Under the pieces are notes generated by a model. It was given only the letters and a program-made list of their open reading frames with translations, made no database searches and was not told the DNA's origin. The position numbers were made by a program, and so were the translations under genes. This document shows positions 34,995-44,862 of a DNA stretch of 64,000 nt, in pieces (positions within the stretch are counted from its first letter, which is position 1; every line of letters starts with the position of its first letter). This stretch comes from Paraglaciecola mesophila KMM 241 (GTDB lineage: Bacteria > Pseudomonadota > Gammaproteobacteria > Enterobacterales > Alteromonadaceae), in the NCBI RefSeq assembly GCF_000315015.1, contig NZ_BAEP01000043.1, positions 1 through 64,000 of the forward strand. Reading direction: 5' to 3'.

Positions 34995-37625
34995 ATGGAT
35001 TTTGTTGTTACAGGGCGTATTAAGATATTTTTAATTACACTAGTTTCACTTTTTATATTGGGCTGCGCGCCGCACCAGAGTGCATTACATCAAAGTGTGC
35101 CGGTTGATGATAAGGCGCTTTCTATCGCGGTGAACAAGCACAGCCAAGATCACCAGCGGGTGGAGCGTGATTTTAATCGCGATTGGCTATTTTCCCTTAG
35201 TGATAACACGCAATATAGCAACACAAATTTTGACGACAGTGCATGGCGAACGCTTAACCTTCCTCACGATTGGAGCGTAGAACTCGCCTTTGATAAGCAA
35301 AAGGGTGACGGCGCTACAGGCTACTTACCTGGTGGAGTAGGCTGGTATCGCAAGCACTTTACTACCCCTAGCAACTCATCAGATCAGCCTAAAGCGCAGC
35401 AGCGACACTTCATATACTTCGATGGCGTATATAACCGTTCAGACGTTTACCTCAATGGACAAAAACTAGGCGCTCAAGAATACGGCTACACTCCATTTTA
35501 CTACGATGTTACCGATGTATTAGCTCCAGAAGGTGAAGACAACGTGATCGCGGTCAGGGTCAATCATTCTCGGTATATTGACAGTCGTTGGTACACAGGC
35601 TCAGGCATTTACCGAAACGTTGAGTTCATTACCACAGGCGCGCTGCACATTCCTATTTGGGGCTCCTATGTGCTCACACCCAGTATCACAGATAGCAACG
35701 CACACGTAGTGCTGGCCACCAAAATCGCCAACGCTCAAGCACAATCTGCCCAGTTCACCGTGCAATCGTATATTGAAAATGCTCAGCAGCAGGTAGTTGC
35801 TAAGCACGAGCAAGTGCATCAACTCGCGGCCAACAGTACGCTAACCGCTAACCAAGAGATGAATATTGCGCGGCCAATTCGTTGGGATATCAATAACCCG
35901 TATCAGTACACTGTGGTCAGTCGGATTTTACAAAACGACCGTGTTATCGATGAATACCGCACGCCTTTTGGTATACGTGAACTGCGTTTCGATGCCGATA
36001 AGGGCTTCTTTCTTAATGGCCGCTCATTAAAAATAAAAGGGGTGAATTTGCATCACGATGCTGGGTTAGTAGGTAGCGCTGTACCGGATGATGTTTGGCG
36101 TCGTCGTTTACTAAAATTAAAGGAGGCTGGGGTCAACGCAATACGCGTAGCACATAACCCTTCTTCACAAGCGTTCTTAGATTTGTGTGACGAGCTGGGC
36201 TTGATGGTACAAGTAGAAATATTTGACGAGTGGGACAATCCCAAAGACAAACGCTTGAATCAGCAAGAGCGCCATTCAGATGATATTAGCCGAGGTTATG
36301 CCGATATTTTTGCCCGAGACGCGAAGCAAGACTTAACTGCAGCAGTCACCCGTGATCGTAATCACCCATCGGTGATCATGTGGAGCATTGGTAATGAAAT
36401 TGAGTGGACCTATCCACGTTATGCAGCGGCTACGGGTTATTTTGATATGAATGCAGGGGGAAATTACTTTTTTAACCCGCCATTTATTACCGCCGATGAA
36501 ATTTCTCGTCGTTTTCATCAAAGCCCAGAGGGAAAGCACGTACTAGCAAAGACCGCTAAAAAATTGTCTGATTGGGTCAAAGCGTTAGACACGTCACGTC
36601 CGGTGACCGCGAATTTAATACTACCCTCTGTCAGTCATGTGTCTGGTTACACTGACGCCCTTGATGTAGTGGGCTACAGTTATCGGCGCGTGATATACGA
36701 TTATGGGCATGAGCGTTACCCTGACAAAATGATTATGGGCACAGAAAACGTTCCCCAATGGCATGAATGGAAAGCGGTAATGGAACGTGATTTTATTGGC
36801 GGTACATTTTTGTGGACAGGTATTGATTACCTCGGGGAGGCACATAACCAATGGCCTAAGAAGTCGAGCGCCACAGGTTTGCTGGACCTAGCAGGCTTTG
36901 AAAAGCCGGCTTATCACATGTTCAAAACCTTGTGGAATGACACGCCTCATCTCTACTTAACAACGCAAACAATGCCATTGTCACCCTATAAATTGAACGA
37001 TAACGGCGATGTAGTGGAGAAGAAGAAAGATGCCTGGCAGCAGTACGTGTGGGGCTGGTACGACGTTAATCATCACTGGAATTATAGCAAGGATACACTT
37101 GTCGCAATTGAGGTTTACACCAATTGTGCCAGTGCAGAACTAATGGTTAATGGTCAATCAAAAGGGATAAAAAATCTTGCTGATTTTTCTGATCGGATAC
37201 TGAAATGGGCCGTGCCATATACATCTGGAACTGTTGTGGCCAAAGGCTTAGGGGACTGTAAAACACAAGATAAGCTGCAAACTGCCGAAAATGCCAGTCA
37301 AATAAACTTACACGTGGATCGCCAAGTATTGCCCGCAGACGGCTATGGGGTTGCACATATCGAATTGCAGATGCAAGACAACCAAGGCAAACCAGTTGTT
37401 CTAGATGAGCAAACTATACAGTTTGAAATTACAGGCCCTGTGACAGTACTAGGTGTGGATAACGGTGCGCCAGACAGTTCACAACCCTATCAGGCACAAC
37501 AAGTGACCACGGCAAAAGGGCGAGCGCTTTTGCTGTTGCAATCAACGCTAACCCCAGGCGAAGTCACAGTGACGGCCAGTGGTTCAGGGGTAAAAGCAGC
37601 TTCATTGCACTTAACGGTTAAATGA
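34995..37625 (+). CDS. GH2 beta-galactosidase lipoprotein, probably agarolytic
   Basis: Start taken at the ATG at 34995 with AAGGG upstream; it opens a lipoprotein signal with lipobox FILGC (Cys24). The 876-residue enzyme has GH2 order: sugar-binding jelly roll (NLPHDWSVELAF, DGVYNRSDVYLNGQ), immunoglobulin-like domain, TIM barrel with acid/base Glu468 (SIGNEIEW) and nucleophile Glu584 (MGTENVPQW), and C-terminal DUF4982/Ig-like domains. It probably removes galactose from the non-reducing end of agaro-oligosaccharides in the periplasm or at the cell surface, feeding on GH50 products. This substrate is inferred from its neighbour. Confidence 0.85.
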   Translation: MDFVVTGRIKIFLITLVSLFILGCAPHQSALHQSVPVDDKALSIAVNKHSQDHQRVERDFNRDWLFSLSDNTQYSNTNFDDSAWRTLNLPHDWSVELAFDKQKGDGATGYLPGGVGWYRKHFTTPSNSSDQPKAQQRHFIYFDGVYNRSDVYLNGQKLGAQEYGYTPFYYDVTDVLAPEGEDNVIAVRVNHSRYIDSRWYTGSGIYRNVEFITTGALHIPIWGSYVLTPSITDSNAHVVLATKIANAQAQSAQFTVQSYIENAQQQVVAKHEQVHQLAANSTLTANQEMNIARPIRWDINNPYQYTVVSRILQNDRVIDEYRTPFGIRELRFDADKGFFLNGRSLKIKGVNLHHDAGLVGSAVPDDVWRRRLLKLKEAGVNAIRVAHNPSSQAFLDLCDELGLMVQVEIFDEWDNPKDKRLNQQERHSDDISRGYADIFARDAKQDLTAAVTRDRNHPSVIMWSIGNEIEWTYPRYAAATGYFDMNAGGNYFFNPPFITADEISRRFHQSPEGKHVLAKTAKKLSDWVKALDTSRPVTANLILPSVSHVSGYTDALDVVGYSYRRVIYDYGHERYPDKMIMGTENVPQWHEWKAVMERDFIGGTFLWTGIDYLGEAHNQWPKKSSATGLLDLAGFEKPAYHMFKTLWNDTPHLYLTTQTMPLSPYKLNDNGDVVEKKKDAWQQYVWGWYDVNHHWNYSKDTLVAIEVYTNCASAELMVNGQSKGIKNLADFSDRILKWAVPYTSGTVVAKGLGDCKTQDKLQTAENASQINLHVDRQVLPADGYGVAHIELQMQDNQGKPVVLDEQTIQFEITGPVTVLGVDNGAPDSSQPYQAQQVTTAKGRALLLLQSTLTPGEVTVTASGSGVKAASLHLTVK

Positions 37626-37847
37626 CGACAGGCAGTTAAGCCTATCAACACCTTAGCAAAAAAGTAGATGAAGGCGCGCATTGGCTATGTTCCGTGTAGC
37701 TGTTTTACTAGCAGATATGCGCGCCAATTTTGCCATTGCTAACGCTAACTAAAGCGTGAAATATGCAAAGACAGAATGTGTACGAAAACGAAATTTAATT
37801 TTCATTTGAATGATGTTTTTCACATATAAATAATATAGTATTGACAT

Positions 37848-37857
37848 TTGTTAACAA
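37848..37857 (+). promoter_or_regulatory. palindrome TTGTTAACAA upstream of GH50
   Basis: Same 10-base palindrome as at 34920 and 34934. It lies 20 bases upstream of the chosen agarase ATG and overlaps a TTGACA-like sequence at 37841-37846, so binding here would probably repress. Confidence 0.6.
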
Positions 37858-37876
37858 TAAACAATGGTGTTTACTG

Positions 37877-40207
37877 ATGTCAAAACTATCTCACGGACTG
37901 TTACTATCGCTACTTACTACAGGATTAAGTGCATGTAACAACGATGCTTCCTCGAATAACGTTAAACCGTCTGCTTCGAATCAACAAAATAATGAACAAG
38001 TGCTGTTAGCTGATTTTGAAGAGGCGACATTGCCTAGCTGGATCCAACGGGATCATATCCAAGCTAAAATAACGAAAGCCGCAGGCATCACCAGTGGCAA
38101 TCAGGCGATTGAGCTAACATTCGACTCAAGCTCAGAGTATTCAACGTTATCTCTTCAACCAGCCAAACCTTGGGATTTATCCGTATTGGGCGATATGAAC
38201 CTCGCTTTTGATGCCACAAACACAAGCGATGTGTCGGTTCATTTATATCTTCGGGTGAATGATGCGCACCAGATGCAAACCAGAAGTATCTCGATTCCAG
38301 CTCATAGCAGCGCTACCTACTATGCTGATTTAAGTGGCCCACAAATTTCCTTAGACAGTGGTTTACGAGCCGATCCACCAGCTTGGTCGTCGGATGAATT
38401 TAGAATGCCTTATATGACGGGTAATAAGCTCCTAGATATTAGTGAAATAAAAGAAGTGAGCTTTTACATTTCGTCAAATATTGAAGATAAGCAAGTCATC
38501 CTGGACAACGTAAGGGCCAGAAGTAATCCAGCTATCGACCCCGAGTATTTAGTGGGGTTAGTGGACGAATTTGGTCAACCTGCAAAATCTAATTTCAAAG
38601 ATAAAGTGAAATCTGACAGCCATTTAAAACAACTTGCCGAAGAAGAGCTGGTTGATTTAGCGGCTAACCCGGTATTAGCGGACCGTTCTAAATACGGCGG
38701 CTGGAAGAAAGGCCCAAAATTAGAAGCCACAGGATTTTTTAGAACAGAAAAGGTTAATGGCGTTTGGTCCTTAGTTGACCCCGAAGGATATTTGTTCTTC
38801 TCATCGGGTATTGCCAATATTCGTATTGCTAACACTACAACATTAACAGGGGTCGACTTCAAAGACGATCAGGTACGCTATATTGACCCTGAAGATGTTA
38901 CCCCGGAAGACTCTTTGGGAATACGGCCTGTTTCTGCAAAAGCGCAAAAGACACGCTATATTTCATCTGAATTACGACACAATATGTTCAATTGGCTACC
39001 AGATTATGACGATGAATTAGCCAATCATTATTCGTATAGAAGAAGTACGCATAAAGGCCCTTTAGCACATGGTGAAACCTTTAGCTTTTATCAGGCTAAT
39101 TTAGAGCGTCGCTACGGAGAACGTTATCCAGAGTCGTTCATTGATGACTGGGAAGATGTGACCATTAAACGCATGCGCAGCTGGGGAATGACATCATTTG
39201 GAAATTGGGTTGACCCAGAATTTTATCATAAAAACCAGTTTCCCTATTTTGCCAATGGATGGATTATTGGGGATTTCAAAACCGTTACCGCCGATGGACA
39301 TGGCTGGTCGCCGATGCCGGACCCTTACGATCCAGAGTTTGCCCGACGCGCGAAAGTCACGACGCAAGTCATTGCCGACGAGGTCAAAAACAATCCGTGG
39401 TGTATAGGCGTGTTTATTGATAATGAAAAAAGCTGGGGTAACCCAGCAAGTATAGAAAGCCATTATCGTATCCCTATTCAAAACTTTAAAATGGATGCGA
39501 GCCAAAGCCCAGCTAAAGCTGAGTTTACTAAGTTGCTGCAAGATAAATATGGAGATATTGCAACGCTTAATCGTGCATGGGAAACCAATATTCCTTCTTG
39601 GGATTCGTTCGCCAAAAAATTTGATGTAGAGCAAATTAACGATGCCATGATTGAAGATATGTCGGTTATTCTTGAAACCTACACCAGCCAATATTTTGAG
39701 GTGGTCAATAGCGCATTAAGAGAAGTTATGCCAAATCACTTATACATGGGTGTGCGAATGGCCGCTTGGAGCATCAACCCTGAAGGGGTTCGTGCAGCTA
39801 AAAAATACGTGGATGTGATGAGTTATAACTACTATCGAGAAGGTATGCATGACTCAACTTGGGATATTCTTCCACAGATAGATATGCCGAGCATTATTGG
39901 GGAATACCACTTTGGTGCGATGGATACGGGACTGTACCACCCGGGGTTAATTCACTCTTCTGACCAAAAAGATCGCGCAAGAGGGTATCAAGCTTACATG
40001 CGTAAAGTAATAGACAACCCTTATATGGTGGGGGCGCATTGGTTCCAATACACAGATTCGCCCGTTACTGGCCGTGCGTACGACGGTGAGAATTACAATG
40101 TAGGCTTTGTTACTAACGCAGATGTACCCTATAAAGAAATGGTTGAAGCGGCGCGAGAGATAAATCAAGAATTGTATCCGCGTAAATTCAAAGATGCAGT
40201 TAAATAA
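37877..40207 (+). CDS. GH50 beta-agarase lipoprotein
   Basis: An exo/endo-type beta-agarase that releases neoagarobiose or similar from agarose. Start set at the ATG at 37877 (MSKLSHGLLLSLLTTG); the open frame's earlier TTG is not supported. Lipobox GLSAC (Cys21) anchors it to a membrane. Residues about 35-215 form a carbohydrate-binding-like beta-sandwich (VLLADFEEA... VILDNVRAR). The GH50 barrel follows with WSLVDPEGYLFFSSG, acid/base Glu517 (FIDNEKSWG) and nucleophile Glu676 (IIGEYHFG); their 159-residue spacing is close to that in Saccharophagus Aga50D (as I recall). It shares an operator with the GH2 gene. Confidence 0.93.
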   Translation: MSKLSHGLLLSLLTTGLSACNNDASSNNVKPSASNQQNNEQVLLADFEEATLPSWIQRDHIQAKITKAAGITSGNQAIELTFDSSSEYSTLSLQPAKPWDLSVLGDMNLAFDATNTSDVSVHLYLRVNDAHQMQTRSISIPAHSSATYYADLSGPQISLDSGLRADPPAWSSDEFRMPYMTGNKLLDISEIKEVSFYISSNIEDKQVILDNVRARSNPAIDPEYLVGLVDEFGQPAKSNFKDKVKSDSHLKQLAEEELVDLAANPVLADRSKYGGWKKGPKLEATGFFRTEKVNGVWSLVDPEGYLFFSSGIANIRIANTTTLTGVDFKDDQVRYIDPEDVTPEDSLGIRPVSAKAQKTRYISSELRHNMFNWLPDYDDELANHYSYRRSTHKGPLAHGETFSFYQANLERRYGERYPESFIDDWEDVTIKRMRSWGMTSFGNWVDPEFYHKNQFPYFANGWIIGDFKTVTADGHGWSPMPDPYDPEFARRAKVTTQVIADEVKNNPWCIGVFIDNEKSWGNPASIESHYRIPIQNFKMDASQSPAKAEFTKLLQDKYGDIATLNRAWETNIPSWDSFAKKFDVEQINDAMIEDMSVILETYTSQYFEVVNSALREVMPNHLYMGVRMAAWSINPEGVRAAKKYVDVMSYNYYREGMHDSTWDILPQIDMPSIIGEYHFGAMDTGLYHPGLIHSSDQKDRARGYQAYMRKVIDNPYMVGAHWFQYTDSPVTGRAYDGENYNVGFVTNADVPYKEMVEAAREINQELYPRKFKDAVK

Positions 40208-40208
40208 C

Positions 40209-40481
40209 GCTCTCTTTAAATGGGAGATTGAAACGGACGCAAGTGAGTTTCGCGCAGTTGTGATTGCTGGCGCATTTGAGTATCACTCATAAGAGCAAGA
40301 AGCTGCTTTAAATCTGAGCCCTGGTAGCTACGTAGAATCGACAGGTGCCTTCACTCACAGCATTGAAAACAAGGGTTATACACCAGCCACTGTTTTCATT
40401 CGACTAATAGCAAATACCACGTTAACTAGATTAAGCTCAGCCCTTGGCAGTATTAGCTATAAAGATTGTTTTAAGGAGTAA
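40209..40481 (+). pseudogene. remnant of a cupin-like protein
   Basis: Directly after the agarase stop one frame reads LFKWEIETDASEFRAVVIAG, then AFEYHS, a TAA stop (40290-40292), then EQEAALNLSPGSYVESTGAF and THSIENKGYTPATVFIRL. This looks like part of a small cupin (G-x-EYH... PGSYV-ST-G-x-THS) with one internal stop and no start. The remaining tail after ANT is not cupin-like. Such cupins often accompany polysaccharide loci. It could also be a chance reading of a decayed 3' region. Confidence 0.5.
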
Positions 40482-40526
40482 CGCAAACATGGCCAATGTG
40501 AGTTGGCCATTATTTAATTCCCCGCT

Positions 40527-41834
40527 TTACACAAAGCGCAATACTAGCGAAATAATGATCCCGGTGACGATGAGCTGAACTAAGCAAAAGCCCATAATAT
40601 CTTTAGCTTTGAGCCCTGCAATGGCTAACACGGGCAACGCCCAAAACGGTTGAATTAAATTAGTCCACGCATCGCCCCACGCTACTGCCATAGCCACGCG
40701 GCTAACATCTGCGCCTAGTTCAGCGGCAGCAGGCAAAATAACTGGGGCTTGTACCGCCCATTGACCGCCACCAGATGGGACAAAGATATTGACGATACCA
40801 GCACTGATGAAGCTCCACACGGGGAGTGACTCGGCGCTAGCAAAACTGATAAGCCATTGGGACAAACTTTGGGCTAAACCAGATTGCACCATGACCGCCA
40901 TAATTCCCGCATAGAACGGAAACTGAATAACAATGCCGCTACCACCATGTATTGCCTGTTGAAGGCTGTGCAGCAAACGTTTAGGGGTGCCATGTAATAC
41001 GATGGCTAGAAATAAAAAGAGGCTGTTCACGATATTCAGATTCAGGCCGCCGCCTTGAACAAAGTAACTTAATAGGTAGGCTATACCCACAAAAGCGACT
41101 AACACCGCTAACAGTTTACTGTTCTCAAGTTTATCTGCTGGTCGAGCATTTTCGGCGCTTGGCATAGGGTCATCATGCAGTTTATCTGGGCTGACGATAA
41201 TGCTTTCGTCAGCAGGGGGCATCATCAGGCGATTAACCAGAGGTACGACGATAAATAGAATAGCGAGCAGGATAAGGTTAAAGCTGCTGAATAGGGTGCT
41301 GCCTGTGGTGATTACGCCGATTTGGTCCTCACTAAAGTGCCCAGACGTAGCGATTGTCAGTGGAATTGATCCCGCTAAACCGCCATGCCACACCACAAAA
41401 CCAGAATAAGCACTGGCCACTAACAGTCGGTAGTCGACTTGAACGTTGCGGGCAAGGGCTTTGGCAAACAAAGCCCCGACGACTAAACCAAAGCCCCAGT
41501 TGATCCAACTGGCCGTGAGAGACACCAAGGTCACTAAAATAATGGCTTTACCTGGAGTATTCCCTAATTTCGCTAAGCGCCCTAAAAGGTTTTTCATTAA
41601 AGGCGTATTAGCCAACATAAAACCGCTGACTAATACCAACAGCATTTGCATGGAAAAGCTTAACAGCCCCCAAAACCCATCGCCCCATTGGGTGATGACG
41701 TTCAAAATTGGTTGCTGCTCAAAGGCAACTGCAGCGCCGATTGTGACTAGTGTTAAGATAAGAACAAAAATATAGGGATCGGGGAGATAACGTTCTACTA
41801 ATTTTATAAAAGGTTTTGCGGCACGGTTTAGCAT
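40527..41834 (-). CDS. short-chain fatty acid transporter (AtoE family)
   Basis: A 435-residue inner-membrane protein with about eleven hydrophobic helices and the AtoE features FIKLVERYLPDPYIF at the N-terminus, NWGFGLVVGALFA, WHGGLAGSIPLTIAT and FVPSGGGQWAVQAP. It should import acetoacetate, butyrate or similar acids. It is convergent with the agarase gene, so it is a separate unit. A link to agar breakdown is not obvious; the homogentisate pathway nearby does yield acetoacetate, but the genes are several kilobases away. Confidence 0.88.
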   Translation of the reverse strand: MLNRAAKPFIKLVERYLPDPYIFVLILTLVTIGAAVAFEQQPILNVITQWGDGFWGLLSFSMQMLLVLVSGFMLANTPLMKNLLGRLAKLGNTPGKAIILVTLVSLTASWINWGFGLVVGALFAKALARNVQVDYRLLVASAYSGFVVWHGGLAGSIPLTIATSGHFSEDQIGVITTGSTLFSSFNLILLAILFIVVPLVNRLMMPPADESIIVSPDKLHDDPMPSAENARPADKLENSKLLAVLVAFVGIAYLLSYFVQGGGLNLNIVNSLFLFLAIVLHGTPKRLLHSLQQAIHGGSGIVIQFPFYAGIMAVMVQSGLAQSLSQWLISFASAESLPVWSFISAGIVNIFVPSGGGQWAVQAPVILPAAAELGADVSRVAMAVAWGDAWTNLIQPFWALPVLAIAGLKAKDIMGFCLVQLIVTGIIISLVLRFV

Positions 41835-42106
41835 GTAGAACGCCTATAACATATTGATAACAAGACGTATCTTAGCGTATTTTAACTCAATGTATATGCT
41901 TTGGTATTGTTGCTAGAAAGCCGGTGACAGAACTAGAGAAAATGCATCATATGCAGGTTTGCTCAAGGTCTTGCTTCAGGCGCAGCTTCTGGCCTAAGAC
42001 CGGATTGAATATGTACAAACTGACTCAATCTATTAACAAAAAGCCCATTGGTTTTTCTTTATAATACCCAGTTTGATGCGTTTGTAATACCCAGCTTGAG
42101 GCACTT

Positions 42107-43033
42107 ATGATAGTTCGCGATACCCCTCATTCATTTAAGTTGTTTTTTATTTTGCGTGGGTCGGTTTTACTGCTTATTTACGGAAAAATTCTATTTATCA
42201 CCTTGCTGGGCGTGGCAGTGGCGGTGGCTCAACATTTTTACCCTAGGGTCTTCCCTGATTTTACCCTTGCACCTGTGGCTTTGTTTGGTGTCGCGCTGTC
42301 GTTGTTTCTTGGTTTTCGCAACAATGCCAGTTACGACCGGTGGTGGGAGGGGCGCAAACAGTGGGGGAAATTGGTGGTGGCCTCGCGCAGTTTGTCGCGC
42401 CAGTTGATGTCGTACATTGATAGCAGTGAAAAAAAGGGCGTTGAAGCGCAAGAGTATACTATAAAGCTCACCATAGCCTTTGCTCATGCGCTGCGACACC
42501 AGCTTCGCCAGACTGACCCATGGCCCGATATACATCAGTATGTCACCGATCAAGACACACCATTCTTGCGCGAAGCAAACAGCCTTCCAGATGCCATACT
42601 GAGGTTAATTGCGCAAAAACTTGGCCAGTTTCGTGAGCAGCATTTGTTGTCTGATATTTTACAAGTCAGCTTGCATGAGCATATTACTGCGATGGCAGAA
42701 GTGCAGGCAGCGTGTGAGCGAATTCAAACTACCCCGCTGCCATTCGCATACATGTTACTCGTGCAGCGTACGGCATACTTGTACTGCTTCATTTTACCGT
42801 TTGGTATCGTAGCGACCCAGGGCTTAGTGACGCCGTTGTTCAGTGCCATCATTGCATATACATTCTTTGGTTTAGATGCGTTAAGTGAAGAGTTGGCTGC
42901 GCCGTTTGGTCTATCTGCAAATCACTTACCTTTGCACGCTATTTCTCGGACGATAGAAATTAACCTGCTGGATATACTCGGTGAGAAACCATTACCTGAG
43001 CCTATCGAAGCACAAAACCACCGCCTAGCCTAG
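42107..43033 (+). CDS. bestrophin-like membrane protein (UPF0187)
   Basis: This 308-residue protein has the bestrophin pattern: two N-terminal hydrophobic helices (about 18-65), LGFRNNASYDRWWEGRKQWG right after, and a C-terminal pair of helices followed by LSEELAAPFGLSANHLPLHA. Bacterial homologues form pentameric ion channels, some sodium selective, others anion channels. It is a single gene on the plus strand. Its regulator and physiological ion are unknown. Confidence 0.88.
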   Translation: MIVRDTPHSFKLFFILRGSVLLLIYGKILFITLLGVAVAVAQHFYPRVFPDFTLAPVALFGVALSLFLGFRNNASYDRWWEGRKQWGKLVVASRSLSRQLMSYIDSSEKKGVEAQEYTIKLTIAFAHALRHQLRQTDPWPDIHQYVTDQDTPFLREANSLPDAILRLIAQKLGQFREQHLLSDILQVSLHEHITAMAEVQAACERIQTTPLPFAYMLLVQRTAYLYCFILPFGIVATQGLVTPLFSAIIAYTFFGLDALSEELAAPFGLSANHLPLHAISRTIEINLLDILGEKPLPEPIEAQNHRLA

Positions 43034-43250
43034 TGTGCGTTAGACTCCAATTATAAAGACAGCGTGAACGCAATTTTGATTGGTATCTTTTGGATGGTTG
43101 CTTGCTTGGTTGATTATTTACTTACTGACTTAGAAATACGTTAGCTAAGGCGCGCTCGATCCCCTTTTTTTATCGCCTGCATAGCAAACAGGCTAAGTGA
43201 AAACGTTTAACGGTTATCGCAACAAGCCTTAACCGTTTTTGTAGCAACGC

Positions 43251-43676
43251 CTAACGAATGGTTGCTGCCATATGATAAAAGCGTTCATCTTCGCTGTGTA
43301 TCGTAAAACCATTTCTTGCATATAGCGTGATGGCAGGGCTTATTTTTAACACTCGCAGAGTGAGGGTATTGACGTTGGCGTTAGCGGCTCTGCGCTTTGC
43401 TTCCTTTACCGCTGCTTTACCAATACCTCGATTTTGAAAGGTGGGTAGCACTTGAAGATCTCGTAAAATATACCCTTCATCGCCTGTCGCTAATCTCATC
43501 ACACCGACTACTTCTTGCTGAAATACAATATCGAGGTTATCCAGTTCCTGGGTCACTTCAAGTACTTTAGCCACATCCCAATCTGGGGCGAATTGTTTAT
43601 AGTAGACGCGCATATTTTCATAGGTGAAACGTGCTGCCCGGTGAAGGTTTTCAGTTGCTACAAAGGTGATACTCAC
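43251..43676 (-). CDS. GNAT-family N-acetyltransferase
   Basis: 141 residues with the GNAT acetyl-CoA site VLPTFQNRGIGKAAVKEAKR and the final strand-helix LRVLKISPAITLYARNGF. It transfers an acetyl group to an unidentified amine. The ATG lies about 30 bases after the stop of the upstream 2-hydroxyacid dehydrogenase on the same strand, so the two may be co-transcribed. AAGGAGG precedes the ATG. Confidence 0.88.
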   Translation of the reverse strand: MSITFVATENLHRAARFTYENMRVYYKQFAPDWDVAKVLEVTQELDNLDIVFQQEVVGVMRLATGDEGYILRDLQVLPTFQNRGIGKAAVKEAKRRAANANVNTLTLRVLKISPAITLYARNGFTIHSEDERFYHMAATIR

Positions 43677-43707
43677 TAAGCCTCCTTGTTAGTCGTGTTT
43701 ACAGCGC

Positions 43708-44640
43708 TCAGTAACCAAGTTCTCTGTCCACTGTGCCAATCAGCGGCGTTTGATTAATGTAACGCTGCACATTGGCCAGTAAAACTTGGCCTGCGCTATC
43801 GTCTTGGGTTACCGCAGCGATATGCGGAGTCACCAAAACCTGAGGGTGCTGCCATAGTGGGTGAGTTTCAGGCAGTGGCTCGATAGCAAATACATCGAGC
43901 ACTGCATAGGCCAAATGCTCTGCGTCCAGCAGAGTGATTAGATCTTCTGGAATAAGTTGTTCACCGCGCCCCACATTAATCACGCTGGCCCCTTTGGGGA
44001 GCTGGCTTAGGGTTTCACAATTAAGTATGCCTCGGGTTTCAGGCGTGAGGGGGACTAAGCTGACTAAAATATCGGTTTGGGCTAGAAACACCCCTAATTC
44101 AGCATCGCCACTAAAACACGTTACCTGTTCGACCTGTTTCGGACTGCGACTCCAGCCATTGACGCTAAAGCCAAGTTGTAAAACGGTTTGTGCAGCAGCT
44201 TGACCTAGACTACCCAGCCCAAAAATACCGATGCGCCTTTGCTTATTAGGCACTGTGGGGATGGGTTGCCACGAACCGGTTTTATTCGCGTTGATATAGG
44301 CGAAGGTATCTCGATGAATATTTAGCACATGCATAGCAATAAATTCGCTCATGCCTTTGGCAATACCTGGGTCGAGCATACGTACTACCTGAATATGCTC
44401 AGGTACGCTGGCTAAATCGAGTTGGTCAACGCCTGCCCCAACAGAAAAAATGACTTTTAGATTGGGGTAGTCTTGTTGGTAATCACGGGGTAATTTCCAC
44501 ACTATCATCAGCTCGATCCGGGCTTTATCTTCAACGTGTGGCCAGTGGTGCCAAGTTACATCGGGTAGAGCATCAGCGAACAATGCTTGCCAGTTATCGT
44601 TGCGTGATTGAGGGCCGCGAAAAAGCACATGGGTTGTCAT
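43708..44640 (-). CDS. ghrA: glyoxylate/hydroxypyruvate reductase A-like
   Basis: A 310-residue D-2-hydroxyacid dehydrogenase. The cofactor motif is GLGSLGQAAA; WSRSPK after the second strand favours NADP(H), as in GhrA. Catalytic Arg is in VINVGRGE, Glu in VFAIEPLPETHPLW, and His in VTPHIAAVT. It reduces glyoxylate or hydroxypyruvate in the cytoplasm. It is followed by the GNAT gene after 31 bases and preceded by a 220-base spacer from maiA. Confidence 0.88.
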   Translation of the reverse strand: MTTHVLFRGPQSRNDNWQALFADALPDVTWHHWPHVEDKARIELMIVWKLPRDYQQDYPNLKVIFSVGAGVDQLDLASVPEHIQVVRMLDPGIAKGMSEFIAMHVLNIHRDTFAYINANKTGSWQPIPTVPNKQRRIGIFGLGSLGQAAAQTVLQLGFSVNGWSRSPKQVEQVTCFSGDAELGVFLAQTDILVSLVPLTPETRGILNCETLSQLPKGASVINVGRGEQLIPEDLITLLDAEHLAYAVLDVFAIEPLPETHPLWQHPQVLVTPHIAAVTQDDSAGQVLLANVQRYINQTPLIGTVDRELGY

Positions 44641-44862
44641 GAAAATTTGCCTCGTTATTCGAACATTATTTGTGTGGCGGTATCCTATCCTGAGTGAGGT
44701 AAAATTGGTATTCGCTACAGGCGTTTCGGCGGATGCTTTTATTAGAACAGCCTCACAGGAAAAATTTTATGGGAAAAACTAACCTACTTAGATCGAACGA
44801 ATTTATGGGGCACTTAGCCCCAATATTCTGTGATTCTTTTTTTCCCGTGACACAACGTTTGC

